Positions 1 through 7,201 of a DNA stretch of 15,496 nt are shown here, piece by piece. Below the pieces are notes generated by a model. It was not told the origin of the DNA. It made no database searches and saw nothing but the letters and a program-made list of their open reading frames with translations. The DNA is from Verrucomicrobiota bacterium (lineage in GTDB: Bacteria; Verrucomicrobiota; Verrucomicrobiia; Chthoniobacterales; UBA10450). Position numbers and translations under genes: made by a program. Within the stretch, counting starts at the first letter, position 1, and each line of letters opens with the position of its first letter. The stretch covers positions 1 to 15,496 of the forward strand of contig QHPN01000063.1 of assembly GCA_003219115.1 (NCBI GenBank), given 5' to 3'.

Positions 1-1823
1 AACATCACGAACTGGGTTTTTGGCGGAAATACGTCTTTTCCACCGACCACAAAGTCATCGGCATCTGGTACGGCATCAGTGGCCTGATCTTTTTGTTCTT
101 CGGCTTTTCCCTGATGATGATGATGCGGTGGCAGCTGGCCTATCCCGGCCAGGCGTTGCCGGTAATCGGAAATGCTCTCGGCCATTTTTTTGGCGCGGGT
201 TCGATGCCGGACGGAAAAATGACGCCGGAGTTTTACAACTCACTCGGTGCCATGCACGGCACGATCATGATCTTTCTCGGTATCGTTCCGCTGGCTTTCG
301 CCGCTTTTGGAAATTTTGTGGTCCCGCTGCAAATCGGCGCGCCCGATATGACCTTCCCGAAAGTGAACGCCGCCAGTTACTGGGCGTTCTTTGTCGGCGG
401 CGTCATCATGCTGGTAAGCTTTTTTGTGCCCGGCGGCGCGGCCAAGGGAGGTTGGACATCTTACACTCCCCTTGCTGTTATCGCCGATAGCGGGCCGAAT
501 TTTAATCCCTTCTTTAACGGCCAAACCCTCTGGCTGGTTGGCTTTGTTTTCCTGATCACCTCCTCCCTGCTGGGAGCGATCAATTTCATCAGCACCATTA
601 TTCAACTGCGCGCCCCCGGCCTGACCTGGATGCGTCTGCCATTTTTCGTCTGGGCCCAATTTGTCACCGCATTCCTTTTGGTGCTGGCGTTCCCGCCATT
701 GGAAGCGGCGATCGTCATGCAAATAATGGATCGCCTTGCCTCGACCAGCTTTTTCATGCCGGCCGGCATGGTGGTGAATGGAGCGCCCATGCACATCAGC
801 GGCGGCGGCAGCCCGCTCTTGTGGCAGCATCTGTTTTGGTTTCTCGGTCACCCGGAAGTGTATGTGCTCATTTTGCCCGGCATGGGCATCGTCGCCGAAA
901 TCCTCGCTAATAACTCGCGCAAGCCGCTCTGGGGTTACAAATCTCTCGTCTTTGCGGCGCTGGTCCTCGGTTTCCTTTCCTTCGTCGTCTGGGCCCATCA
1001 CATGTGGCTTACCGGGATGGGCTCGGCCGTGAGCGCGTTTTTCCAAACCACCACCCTCATCATTTCGATCCCGTCTGTCATCATTTTGAGCGCATTTTTC
1101 ATTTCCCTCTGGGGCGGCTCGATTCGATTTAACGTGCCGATGCTCTTTGCCACTGCCTTTCTCCCGATGTTCGGCATCGGCGGCCTGACCGGTATTCCGC
1201 TCGCGTTTAATTCAGCTGATCTCTATCTGCACGACACCTATTACGTCATCGCGCATTTCCATTACATCGTTGCGCCCGGCACCATTTTCGCGCTCTTTGC
1301 CGGGATCTATTATTGGTTCCCGAAAGCCAGCGGCCGAATGATGAATGAGTTCTGGGGCAAGGTGCATTTCTGGCCGTCGCTCATCTGCATGAACGTCATT
1401 TTCCTGCCGATGTTTTTGCAGGGAATGCTGGGCATGCATCGGCGTTGGTACGACGGCGGGCAGGGCTGGGGCGTTTCCGGCGAACACATCTGGGGATTGA
1501 CCGGCTTTCAATGGAACCAGCCGATTTCGATTGCGGCCTGGGTGATGGGCCTGGCGCAAATTCCCTTCATCATTAATTTCTTTTACAGCATCTGGAGGGG
1601 GAAAAAGGTCGAGAACGACAATCCCTGGGACGCGACCACGCTGGAATGGACAGCGCCGTCACCGCCCGGGCACGGTAATTTTATCAAACCGCCGGTGGCC
1701 TATCGGGGTCCTTACGAATACAGCCTCCCGCGTCGTGGCAAAGACTACACCATGCAAAACGAACCGATCGAAGCGAGCGAACTCGCCACTGCCCATTCGG
1801 CGCGCGAGCCGGTTCTGCATTGA
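1..1823 (+). CDS. ctaD: Cytochrome c oxidase subunit I (5' end outside window)
   Basis: Catalytic subunit of an aa3-type heme-copper oxidase in the inner membrane; it reduces O2 and pumps protons. The frame is open from base 3 and begins with HHELGFWRKYVFSTDHK, so the start codon lies before the window. A TTG at 93 is internal. Numbering from the codon at base 3, heme a His is in GAMHGTIM (H85), CuB and the cross-linked Tyr are in HPEVY (283-287) and HH (332-333), and HDTYYVIAHFHY (410-421) gives the Mg-site His/Asp and the heme a3 and heme a ligands. The Glu of HPEVY indicates an A1-type D-channel, with PDMTFPKVN retaining the entry Asp and first Asn. The K-channel Lys is replaced: SIPSVIILS stands where SIPTGIKIF is usual, giving Ile361. 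It is the first visible gene of the operon; ctaE follows after 12 nt. Confidence 0.97.
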   Translation, partial: HHELGFWRKYVFSTDHKVIGIWYGISGLIFLFFGFSLMMMMRWQLAYPGQALPVIGNALGHFFGAGSMPDGKMTPEFYNSLGAMHGTIMIFLGIVPLAFAAFGNFVVPLQIGAPDMTFPKVNAASYWAFFVGGVIMLVSFFVPGGAAKGGWTSYTPLAVIADSGPNFNPFFNGQTLWLVGFVFLITSSLLGAINFISTIIQLRAPGLTWMRLPFFVWAQFVTAFLLVLAFPPLEAAIVMQIMDRLASTSFFMPAGMVVNGAPMHISGGGSPLLWQHLFWFLGHPEVYVLILPGMGIVAEILANNSRKPLWGYKSLVFAALVLGFLSFVVWAHHMWLTGMGSAVSAFFQTTTLIISIPSVIILSAFFISLWGGSIRFNVPMLFATAFLPMFGIGGLTGIPLAFNSADLYLHDTYYVIAHFHYIVAPGTIFALFAGIYYWFPKASGRMMNEFWGKVHFWPSLICMNVIFLPMFLQGMLGMHRRWYDGGQGWGVSGEHIWGLTGFQWNQPISIAAWVMGLAQIPFIINFFYSIWRGKKVENDNPWDATTLEWTAPSPPGHGNFIKPPVAYRGPYEYSLPRRGKDYTMQNEPIEASELATAHSAREPVLH

Positions 1824-1835
1824 TAAATTTTCAAG

Positions 1836-2711
1836 ATGGAAATTCCCTACACTGTAAGCGCCCGTCGGGATACCGGCCTGTGGAACGCCAAAATCGGCAT
1901 CTGGTTGTTTCTTGCATCGGAAGTAATGCTCTTCGGCGGTTTGTTTTCCGCTTACATCTTTTTGCGACTCGATGCCGGACCGGGCGAATGGCCACACGGG
2001 TTGCTGAACGTTCCGGTTGGCACGATGAACACCGCCATTCTCATCGCGTCATCGGTCACAGTAGTGCTGGCTTGGGCGGCGTTGAAAATGCGCGATCTGA
2101 CCAGGTACAAAATCTACATGACGCTAACCATTCTTTGCGGTGTCACCTTTTTAGTGGTCAAGCTCAGCTACGAATGGCCGCAAAAGTTCGAGCACTTTGG
2201 CGCTTTCATTAAGGAAGACGCGCTTGGGAAATATGAACAGTATCTCGGCAACCGGCACCTGCTCGAGAAGGGTCTGGCCCCGCGCAAGGAAATTACCGGG
2301 CATCTTCACAACAAAGAAGCCTTGAACGATCCCAACATCAAAGAGTACGAGATCGCGCTCGATCCGGTTAATGCTGATCCGACCAATCCGGCGATGGATC
2401 GGCCGCATTTTTGGCCGCTGCCGGCCACGGACAAAATCGCGACGATCGAAAAAGAGGATGTGCAGTACGCAAACATGTTCCTGCCGAAACACAGCGCCTA
2501 TTTCGCGAGCTACTTCACGATCACCGGTCTGCATGGCGCGCACGTCCTCGGTGGCGTGCTGGTCTTTTGTTACATGATGGTTCCGGCTAGCTTCCGGCTT
2601 TACCGACACAATCCCGAACACCTCGCCAACCGCGTAGAAGTCGCCGGCCTTTTCTGGCACTTCGTTGATCTGGTTTGGATCTTCGTTTTCCCGCTTTTTT
2701 ATCTTCTCTAA
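1836..2711 (+). CDS. ctaE: Cytochrome c oxidase subunit III with a large hydrophilic insertion
   Basis: Membrane subunit that packs against subunit I and supports proton uptake and enzyme stability. It has 291 aa and five predicted helices: about 20-45, 65-86, 92-112, 225-252 and 268-291. Family signatures are WLFLASEVMLFGGLFSAY near the N-terminus, LHGAHVLGG in helix 4 and FWHFVDLVWIFVFPLFYLL at the end. Five-helix bacterial homologues are usually near 200 aa. Here about 100 charged residues (roughly 118-219) separate helices 3 and 4. The reading frame stays open through this stretch and both flanking helices are intact, so it looks like a real insertion, not a frameshift. The ATG at 1836 lies 12 nt after the ctaD stop; the ribosome site is weak. 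Confidence 0.95.
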   Translation: MEIPYTVSARRDTGLWNAKIGIWLFLASEVMLFGGLFSAYIFLRLDAGPGEWPHGLLNVPVGTMNTAILIASSVTVVLAWAALKMRDLTRYKIYMTLTILCGVTFLVVKLSYEWPQKFEHFGAFIKEDALGKYEQYLGNRHLLEKGLAPRKEITGHLHNKEALNDPNIKEYEIALDPVNADPTNPAMDRPHFWPLPATDKIATIEKEDVQYANMFLPKHSAYFASYFTITGLHGAHVLGGVLVFCYMMVPASFRLYRHNPEHLANRVEVAGLFWHFVDLVWIFVFPLFYLL

Positions 2712-2713
2712 CG

Positions 2714-3100
2714 ATGAATAACCCGCCCGACATTTCACCCGTGGAGCACGAGACCGAGGAATACGCGCACCAGGTTCAGGCGCATGTGACTAAGTACCTC
2801 ATGGTGGGCGGCCTGCTGCTGGCTTTCACTATTATTACAGTCGCCCTCTCCTACGTGGACTTCGGAGCGGTTCTATCCCATTTGTTTCATACCAATCTCT
2901 CGGAGGGTCAGGGACGCAAAGCGAACGTCACCGTCGCTCTTCTAGTCGCGACCTTCAAAGCGGGGCTGGTCGCCGCGATCTTCATGCATCTCGCTGCAGA
3001 AAAGCGCCTCATTTATCGCGTCCTCATCTTCACCGGCTTTTTCGTTCTCGGACTTTTCTGGCTCACCTATCTCGCCTGGTACGACCCGGTTCACCGCTAA
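2714..3100 (+). CDS. ctaF: Cytochrome c oxidase subunit IV (caa3-type small subunit)
   Basis: Small accessory subunit of the oxidase, 128 aa, with three membrane helices at about 28-50, 72-94 and 99-121. The hallmark of prokaryotic COX4 proteins, KAGLVAAIFMHL, sits at 82-93, and the chain ends in a WYDPVH motif. An in-frame ATG exists at 2675, but it lies inside ctaE and would add 13 residues read from another frame of that gene. The ATG at 2714, two bases after the ctaE stop, is the natural start. The stop overlaps the next start codon by one base (TAATG), which suggests translational coupling. Confidence 0.9.
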   Translation: MNNPPDISPVEHETEEYAHQVQAHVTKYLMVGGLLLAFTIITVALSYVDFGAVLSHLFHTNLSEGQGRKANVTVALLVATFKAGLVAAIFMHLAAEKRLIYRVLIFTGFFVLGLFWLTYLAWYDPVHR

Positions 3101-3309
3101 TGTCAATCAAAGGCTTCCATATTGTCTTCATCGTCTTCTCGACCCTGCTCGCGCTCGGTATCGGCTGCTATTGCGTCTGGATCGATTTGACTGTGGGCGA
3201 GCCAGTCTATCGCACCGGTGCCATTGTCTCGTTTGTCTGCGCCGTGGGACTCATTATCTACGGCGTCTTGTTTTATCGAAAAATGAAACGGCTGCGCTTG
3301 ATCACATGA
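3100..3309 (+). CDS. Small two-helix membrane protein of the oxidase operon
   Basis: I do not recognise a named family for this 69-aa protein. It consists of two hydrophobic segments (about 5-27 and 40-62), a short loop with charged residues (DLTVGEPVYRT) and a basic C-terminus (YRKMKRLRLIT). By the positive-inside rule the C-terminal end is probably cytoplasmic. It starts on the last base of the ctaF stop and overlaps the next gene by four bases (ATGA), so it is embedded in the oxidase operon and probably co-translated with it. An accessory subunit or assembly factor of the oxidase is a reasonable inference from position only. The tight spacing on both sides is the main support that it is a real gene. 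Confidence 0.8.
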   Translation: MSIKGFHIVFIVFSTLLALGIGCYCVWIDLTVGEPVYRTGAIVSFVCAVGLIIYGVLFYRKMKRLRLIT

Positions 3310-3578
3310 AGGCGATTTTTATTTCCGTCGTTTTGTTTTGTGGTGCGTTGACGCAAACATTCGCCTGCTCCACTTGCTTCGGTAATTACGGCGACGTCGG
3401 TGGGCCACCGCCGGCAAACGTCCAGCACCTGGCCGTCGCAATCTGGGTCTTGATGTTCATTGTCATGTCCGTACTGGGTGGAATCGGCGCATTCAGTTTT
3501 CATCTTTGGCGGCACGCTCGCATGCCGACAGAGCCGTACGACCAGTTGATCGACGAAGATTTGTCACTGTATGAATAA
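3306..3578 (+). CDS. Exported CxxC membrane protein of the oxidase operon
   Basis: This 90-aa protein has no name I can assign. It begins with a signal-like segment (MKAIFISVVLFCGALTQTFA) followed at once by CSTCFG, with Cys21 and Cys24 forming a CxxC pair. A Gly/Pro-rich stretch follows, then a membrane helix at about 43-65 and an acidic tail (QLIDEDLSLYE). The layout suggests a mature N-terminus on the outer face carrying the thiol pair, with a tail in the cytoplasm. TFAC fits a lipobox only weakly, so cleavage by signal peptidase I or no cleavage are both possible. The ATG at 3306 overlaps the preceding stop by four bases; the frame continues upstream but there it is only a shadow. The end overlaps ctaC by eight bases. 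A role in copper or thiol handling for CuA is an inference. Confidence 0.8.
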   Translation: MKAIFISVVLFCGALTQTFACSTCFGNYGDVGGPPPANVQHLAVAIWVLMFIVMSVLGGIGAFSFHLWRHARMPTEPYDQLIDEDLSLYE

Positions 3579-4461
3579 GCTTGCCCTGATCAACGAGTTC
3601 CTCGGTCAGCCGGCGAATGCCTCCGAACACGGCTACCAGATCGATCACATCCTGGAGTTTTGTCACTGGTTCATGGGCGCCCTCTTCATTGGATGGTTGA
3701 TCTTCTTTTTCTTTGTCCTCGTTCGTTATCATCGCAGCCGCCATCCCGTGGCCGATCACGCAGGCGTGACCAGCGGCATCTCTACGCACTTGGAATTTGC
3801 CGTCGTCCTGATTGAAGCTGTGCTGCTCGTCGGCTTTGCCCTGCCGTTGTGGGCGAAACGAGTGAATCAGTTTCCCGAAACCCGGGATGCCATTCTTGTT
3901 CACGCCGTTGGTCAGCAATTTAACTGGACCTTCCATCTCCCGGGTCCCGACGGCGTTTTTGGTCGGCGCGACGTCAATTTGGTAACCGCTTCTAACCAGC
4001 TCGGGTTGGACGCCAACGACCCGGCCGCGAAGGACGACATTGTCGTGCCGGGCGAATTGCACGTCCCGGTGGATCGCTCCGTCATCATCGAATTGTCCTC
4101 CAAGGATGTGATTCACAATTTTTGTTTGCCGCACATGCGCATCGCGCAGGACGCAATTCCCGGTTCGATCATTCCAATGTGGTTTAAGCCGATTAAGGCT
4201 GGCACTTACGAGGTGATCTGCGGGCAACTGTGTGGTCTCGGGCATTACAGTATGAAGGGCAGTGTCGTCGTTGATACGCCTCAGGACTATGAGGCGTGGT
4301 TGAAAGAACGTGGTGAAATGGCCGCGCAATCGGCCGCAGCGCCGCCGCCGATGCAGCGGCCGGCCGGTGAACCGGCCCCAGGACCTTCGCCGGCGACCGT
4401 GCCACCACCGGGCGCTCCGCCGGCAGGCAGTCAGCCGTCGCCATCGGCCAGTCCCGGCTAA
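3571..4461 (+). CDS. ctaC: Cytochrome c oxidase subunit II (CuA)
   Basis: Electron entry subunit: the periplasmic CuA centre takes electrons from cytochrome c and passes them to heme a in subunit I. The protein has 296 aa. Two N-terminal helices lie at about 28-50 and 74-94, and no classical signal peptide is evident. The cupredoxin domain follows. CuA residues are H182 (VIHNF) and C217, C221, H225 and M228 in CGQLCGLGHYSM. The backbone ligand position is Gln instead of the common Glu. The tail from about 254 is rich in Pro, Ala and Ser and ends without a CXXCH heme site, so this is not a caa3-type cytochrome c fusion. Glu75 at the start of helix 2 matches the usual K-channel entry Glu. It is the last oxidase subunit gene, whereas subunit II commonly comes first. 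Confidence 0.95.
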   Translation: MNKLALINEFLGQPANASEHGYQIDHILEFCHWFMGALFIGWLIFFFFVLVRYHRSRHPVADHAGVTSGISTHLEFAVVLIEAVLLVGFALPLWAKRVNQFPETRDAILVHAVGQQFNWTFHLPGPDGVFGRRDVNLVTASNQLGLDANDPAAKDDIVVPGELHVPVDRSVIIELSSKDVIHNFCLPHMRIAQDAIPGSIIPMWFKPIKAGTYEVICGQLCGLGHYSMKGSVVVDTPQDYEAWLKERGEMAAQSAAAPPPMQRPAGEPAPGPSPATVPPPGAPPAGSQPSPSASPG

Positions 4462-4471
4462 CGCCTTTCTC

Positions 4472-4551
4472 TGTAGCGGCGGTCCATGACCGCTGATCTT
4501 CCATGGGCGATCCTGTTCCGAAAAACTCGGCGGTCATAGACCGCCGCTACA
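4472..4551. repeat. Paired REP element (BIME-like) across the ctaA start
   Basis: The ends are perfect 13-bp inverted repeats: tgtagcggcggtc at 4472-4484 and gaccgccgctaca at 4539-4551. Each end carries its own small hairpin. On the left, gcggtc-cat-gaccgc spans 4479-4493. On the right, an 8-bp stem with loop ata spans 4528-4546. Both ends show the 5' GTAG tetranucleotide typical of REP sequences. The ctaA start codon at 4503 sits between the two hairpins, and the right half is translated as the first 16 residues. Confidence 0.85.
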
Positions 4552-5549
4552 ACGCCTGGCTCAACCGCTTCGCCTGGCTTAGCGCGGTCGCGACCCTTCT
4601 CCTGATTTGTAGCGGCGGGATGGTCACGAGCAAAGGCGTTGGCCTCGCGGTGCCGGATTGGCCGACGACCTTTGGCTACAACATGTTTCTCTTTCCAGTT
4701 TCAAAATGGATCGGCGGAATTTTTTTTGAGCACACCCACCGTTTGATCGCCTCCACCGTTGGAGTGCTCACACTCATTCTTGCAGTGTGGCTTTGGTTTG
4801 CGGAATCGCCTCGCTGGGTGCGCATGCTCGGCCTCCTTGCCGTTGGCGTTGTGATCCTGCAGGGAATCCTCGGCGGTTTGCGCGTTACGATGTTGAAAGA
4901 TCAAATCGGAATTTTTCATGCCTGTCTCGCGCAAGCTTTCTTCGCTTTGATGGTCATCATTGCACTGGTCACTTCGCGATCCTGGAGAGAGCACGTCGCC
5001 GCCATTCGCGATGGCAAATTGTTGCGGGCGATTGCACTCCTCACCACCGTCCTGATTTATGTTCAACTGGCGCTCGGTGCCACCATGCGACATCAACACC
5101 GCGATCTTTCGATCACGGATTTCCCGACTGCCTACGGCCAATGGATTCCGGATACCAGCCTGGCTGCAATCACAACGATTAATGCTGCTCGCGATCGCGT
5201 CGGAATGTCGGACGTTTCCGCGACGCAAATCTGGTTACAAATGGCGCATCGTTTCGGTGCGGTTTTGATCGCGATTGGTGCGATCTGGTTTTTCGTCTCC
5301 GTCCATCGCGAGAAAATTTCGCCGCTACGCGGGCTTTCCACCGCCTGGCTGATCGGTGTTTTCGTGCAAATTTGCTTAGGCGCCTGGAGCATCTGGAGTA
5401 ACAAGGCCGCCGATGTCGCCACCACGCATGTCGCGGTAGGTGCGACGCTGCTTGGGCTCGGTGCGATCATCTGCGCGTTTTGTTCTCGTCGAATCGAAAC
5501 GCCGGTTTTTCCGACCCATCAACTAGGGTCGGACCCGGCGATCGTATGA
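4503..5549 (+). CDS. ctaA: Heme A synthase (COX15/CtaA family)
   Basis: Oxidises the C8 methyl group of heme O to the formyl group of heme A, in the inner membrane. The protein has 348 aa and about eight helices. Heme-binding and active-site His residues are visible in EHTHR (76-80), FHAC (H139), MRHQHRD (H197, H199), MAHR (H249) and TTHV (H309), in the two-repeat pattern of the family. ATG 4503 is the only usable start: the frame upstream meets TGA at 4494, and no ATG, GTG or TTG occurs again before helix 1 is under way. The first 16 codons fall inside a REP palindrome pair, and no Shine-Dalgarno motif is evident. The gap from ctaC is 41 nt. The stop overlaps ctaB in ATGA. Confidence 0.95.
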   Translation: MGDPVPKNSAVIDRRYNAWLNRFAWLSAVATLLLICSGGMVTSKGVGLAVPDWPTTFGYNMFLFPVSKWIGGIFFEHTHRLIASTVGVLTLILAVWLWFAESPRWVRMLGLLAVGVVILQGILGGLRVTMLKDQIGIFHACLAQAFFALMVIIALVTSRSWREHVAAIRDGKLLRAIALLTTVLIYVQLALGATMRHQHRDLSITDFPTAYGQWIPDTSLAAITTINAARDRVGMSDVSATQIWLQMAHRFGAVLIAIGAIWFFVSVHREKISPLRGLSTAWLIGVFVQICLGAWSIWSNKAADVATTHVAVGATLLGLGAIICAFCSRRIETPVFPTHQLGSDPAIV

Positions 5550-6460
5550 AGGACGCGAATTATCAGATGCCAAGCTTCCAGGCCCCCGCTAACCCTGAAG
5601 CTGGCCATACCCGCGTATCCGATTTCTCCCAGCTAATCAAAACGAGGCTGACATTTTTGGTCCTCATTACTACCGGCGTTGGTTTTTATCTCGGCAGTTC
5701 TGATCCAGTCGATGTCGCTCGCTTACTAAATGTCCTGCTTGGAGCAGCGCTGGCAGCCGCCGGTGCATCTGCCCTTAATCAATGGTGGGAACGCGACCTC
5801 GACGCCCTGATGTTGCGCACCCGCATGCGTCCAGTTCCTTCCGGCAGAATGCGGCCGGGGAGCGCGCTGATTCTAGGATGCCTCTTCGCTGTCATCGGAA
5901 TCATTTACCTCGCCATCACATCAAATTTTCTTGTTACCATTCTGACCGCGATCACGGTTGTAATTTACATCTTCGCATACACCCCACTCAAACGCGTCAC
6001 CACGCTCAATACTTTGGTCGGCGCGATTCCAGGCGCGCTCCCGCCTTTGATTGGCTGGGCGGCCGCTCGCGATTCGCTCGATTTCGGCGCCTGGACTTTG
6101 TTCGCGATTGTTTTCGTCTGGCAGATGCCGCATTTCTTTGCCATCGCGTGGCTCTGCCGTCACGATTACGAACGAGCCGGTTTTAGGATGTTGTCGAGCG
6201 ACGACGAAACCGGCATCCGCAGCGCGAGTCAGGCCGTCCTTTTCTGCATGCTTTTGCTATTGATCGCGGTCATCCCGTCCGTCATCGGAATGGTAAGCTC
6301 AATTTATCTTTTGATTGAAATCATTCTCAGCGGCCTTTTCACCGCCGTCGCGATGCGCTTTCATCGCCTCGCCACCATCCATAGCGCGCGGCTCCTCTTT
6401 TTCTCCTCAATAATTTATCTGCCGCTTTTACTTGCTGCATTAATGTTAACCAAACTGTGA
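5546..6460 (+). CDS. ctaB: Heme O synthase (protoheme IX farnesyltransferase)
   Basis: UbiA-family prenyltransferase that adds a farnesyl group to heme B, giving the heme O substrate of CtaA. The protein has 304 aa and is polytopic. The first Asp-rich prenyl diphosphate motif is NQWWERDLDALMLRTRMRP (78-96), with Glu in place of the first Asp usual in NCYIDRDID. The second region shows the DYERAGFRML motif typical of CyoE/CtaB. WQMPHFFAIAW is also characteristic. The ATG at 5546 overlaps the ctaA stop by four bases. An earlier in-frame TTG at 5480 would add 22 residues read inside ctaA and is less likely. The stop overlaps the next start in GTGA, so ctaA, ctaB and the SCO gene look translationally coupled. 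Confidence 0.95.
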   Translation: MKDANYQMPSFQAPANPEAGHTRVSDFSQLIKTRLTFLVLITTGVGFYLGSSDPVDVARLLNVLLGAALAAAGASALNQWWERDLDALMLRTRMRPVPSGRMRPGSALILGCLFAVIGIIYLAITSNFLVTILTAITVVIYIFAYTPLKRVTTLNTLVGAIPGALPPLIGWAAARDSLDFGAWTLFAIVFVWQMPHFFAIAWLCRHDYERAGFRMLSSDDETGIRSASQAVLFCMLLLLIAVIPSVIGMVSSIYLLIEIILSGLFTAVAMRFHRLATIHSARLLFFSSIIYLPLLLAALMLTKL

Positions 6461-7110
6461 CAGCTACCGTCGTTGCTACCCAACCTTTGACGCGGCGAAA
6501 ATCCCATGTCGCTATTCTCGTCCTTATTCTTTTTCCGATTGTGATTGGCGCAGGAATGTTGTGGCTACGTCACGTCGAAGTTCAACGTTTGGAGAGCCGA
6601 CAAATCCAAAACTACGGCTCGGTCCCGCCATTTCAGTTCACCAACCAGGATGGCAAACCATTCGGCAGTTCCGATCTTGCCGGCAAAATCTGGATCGCAG
6701 ATTTCATTTACTCCACTTGTCCGGGCCCGTGCCCAATGATTAGTACTCGCATGAGCGAGATGCAAAGACCGCTCGAAAAAACCGACGTGCATTTCGTTTC
6801 GTTTACCGTTGATCCGGATAAAGACACCCCAGAGCGGTTGCGCGAATACGCCGGCCAACTGCACGCCGCACCCGGTCGTTGGGATTTTCTCACCGGCCCG
6901 AAATCTGAAATTTACAATTTATCTTTGAATGGATTCAAACTGGCCGCCGCTGCTCGCAGCAGTGAAAACCCGGAGCCGCTGCACAGCACACGAATGATCC
7001 TGGTCGATCGACACGGACAAATCCGCGGCTACTACGATGCCACCACGGCCGACGCGATCACCAAACTACTGGCGGACACCAATCACCTCCTAAAAGAGCA
7101 GCCACGCTAG
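6457..7110 (+). CDS. SCO1/SenC family copper chaperone
   Basis: Membrane-anchored thioredoxin-fold protein that delivers copper to, or reduces the Cys pair of, the CuA site of subunit II. The protein has 217 aa with one N-terminal helix (about 18-37) and a periplasmic domain. Metal-binding residues are Cys88 and Cys92 in STCPGPCPM and His176 in LHSTRMILVDR, the standard SCO set. FTVDPDKDTPERL is also typical. It starts with GTG inside the last codons of ctaB (GTGA overlap). The TAG stop sits on the first base of a REP element. It is the last gene of the oxidase operon and faces rfbA on the opposite strand. Confidence 0.93.
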   Translation: MTATVVATQPLTRRKSHVAILVLILFPIVIGAGMLWLRHVEVQRLESRQIQNYGSVPPFQFTNQDGKPFGSSDLAGKIWIADFIYSTCPGPCPMISTRMSEMQRPLEKTDVHFVSFTVDPDKDTPERLREYAGQLHAAPGRWDFLTGPKSEIYNLSLNGFKLAAAARSSENPEPLHSTRMILVDRHGQIRGYYDATTADAITKLLADTNHLLKEQPR

Positions 7111-7190
7111 CGGCTCGGCAAGAGCGTCGCCCTACCATTACGATTATCTCGCGAGCACGGGATTGGTAGGGCGAGGCTCCGTCGAGCCGC
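7110..7190. repeat. Convergent REP pair between the SCO gene and rfbA
   Basis: Two near-identical units in opposite orientation form an imperfect 27-bp inverted repeat: 7110-7137 and 7164-7190. Each unit holds GTAGGGCG next to a GC-rich small hairpin that ends in GAGCCGC. Here the two GTAG heads point toward each other, the reverse of the other pairs in the window. The element fills the gap between two convergent stop codons, so its RNA could act as a bidirectional terminator. No clear T-run follows, so that role is uncertain. Confidence 0.75.
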
Positions 7191-7201
7191 AGCCAGCCAC
7201 G

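Noticed and set aside
240..1046. Long minus-strand open frame of 268 codons opposite subunit I
   Set aside because: Its predicted protein is highly charged and without any family pattern, and it lies wholly inside the conserved ctaD coding sequence.
3493..4329. Minus-strand open frame of 278 codons opposite subunit II
   Set aside because: It mirrors the ctaC gene, which has all CuA ligands; the antisense product has no recognisable features.
5480..5545. Upstream TTG extension of ctaB by 22 residues
   Set aside because: It is read inside ctaA and has no family similarity; ATG 5546 overlaps the ctaA stop in the usual ATGA form.
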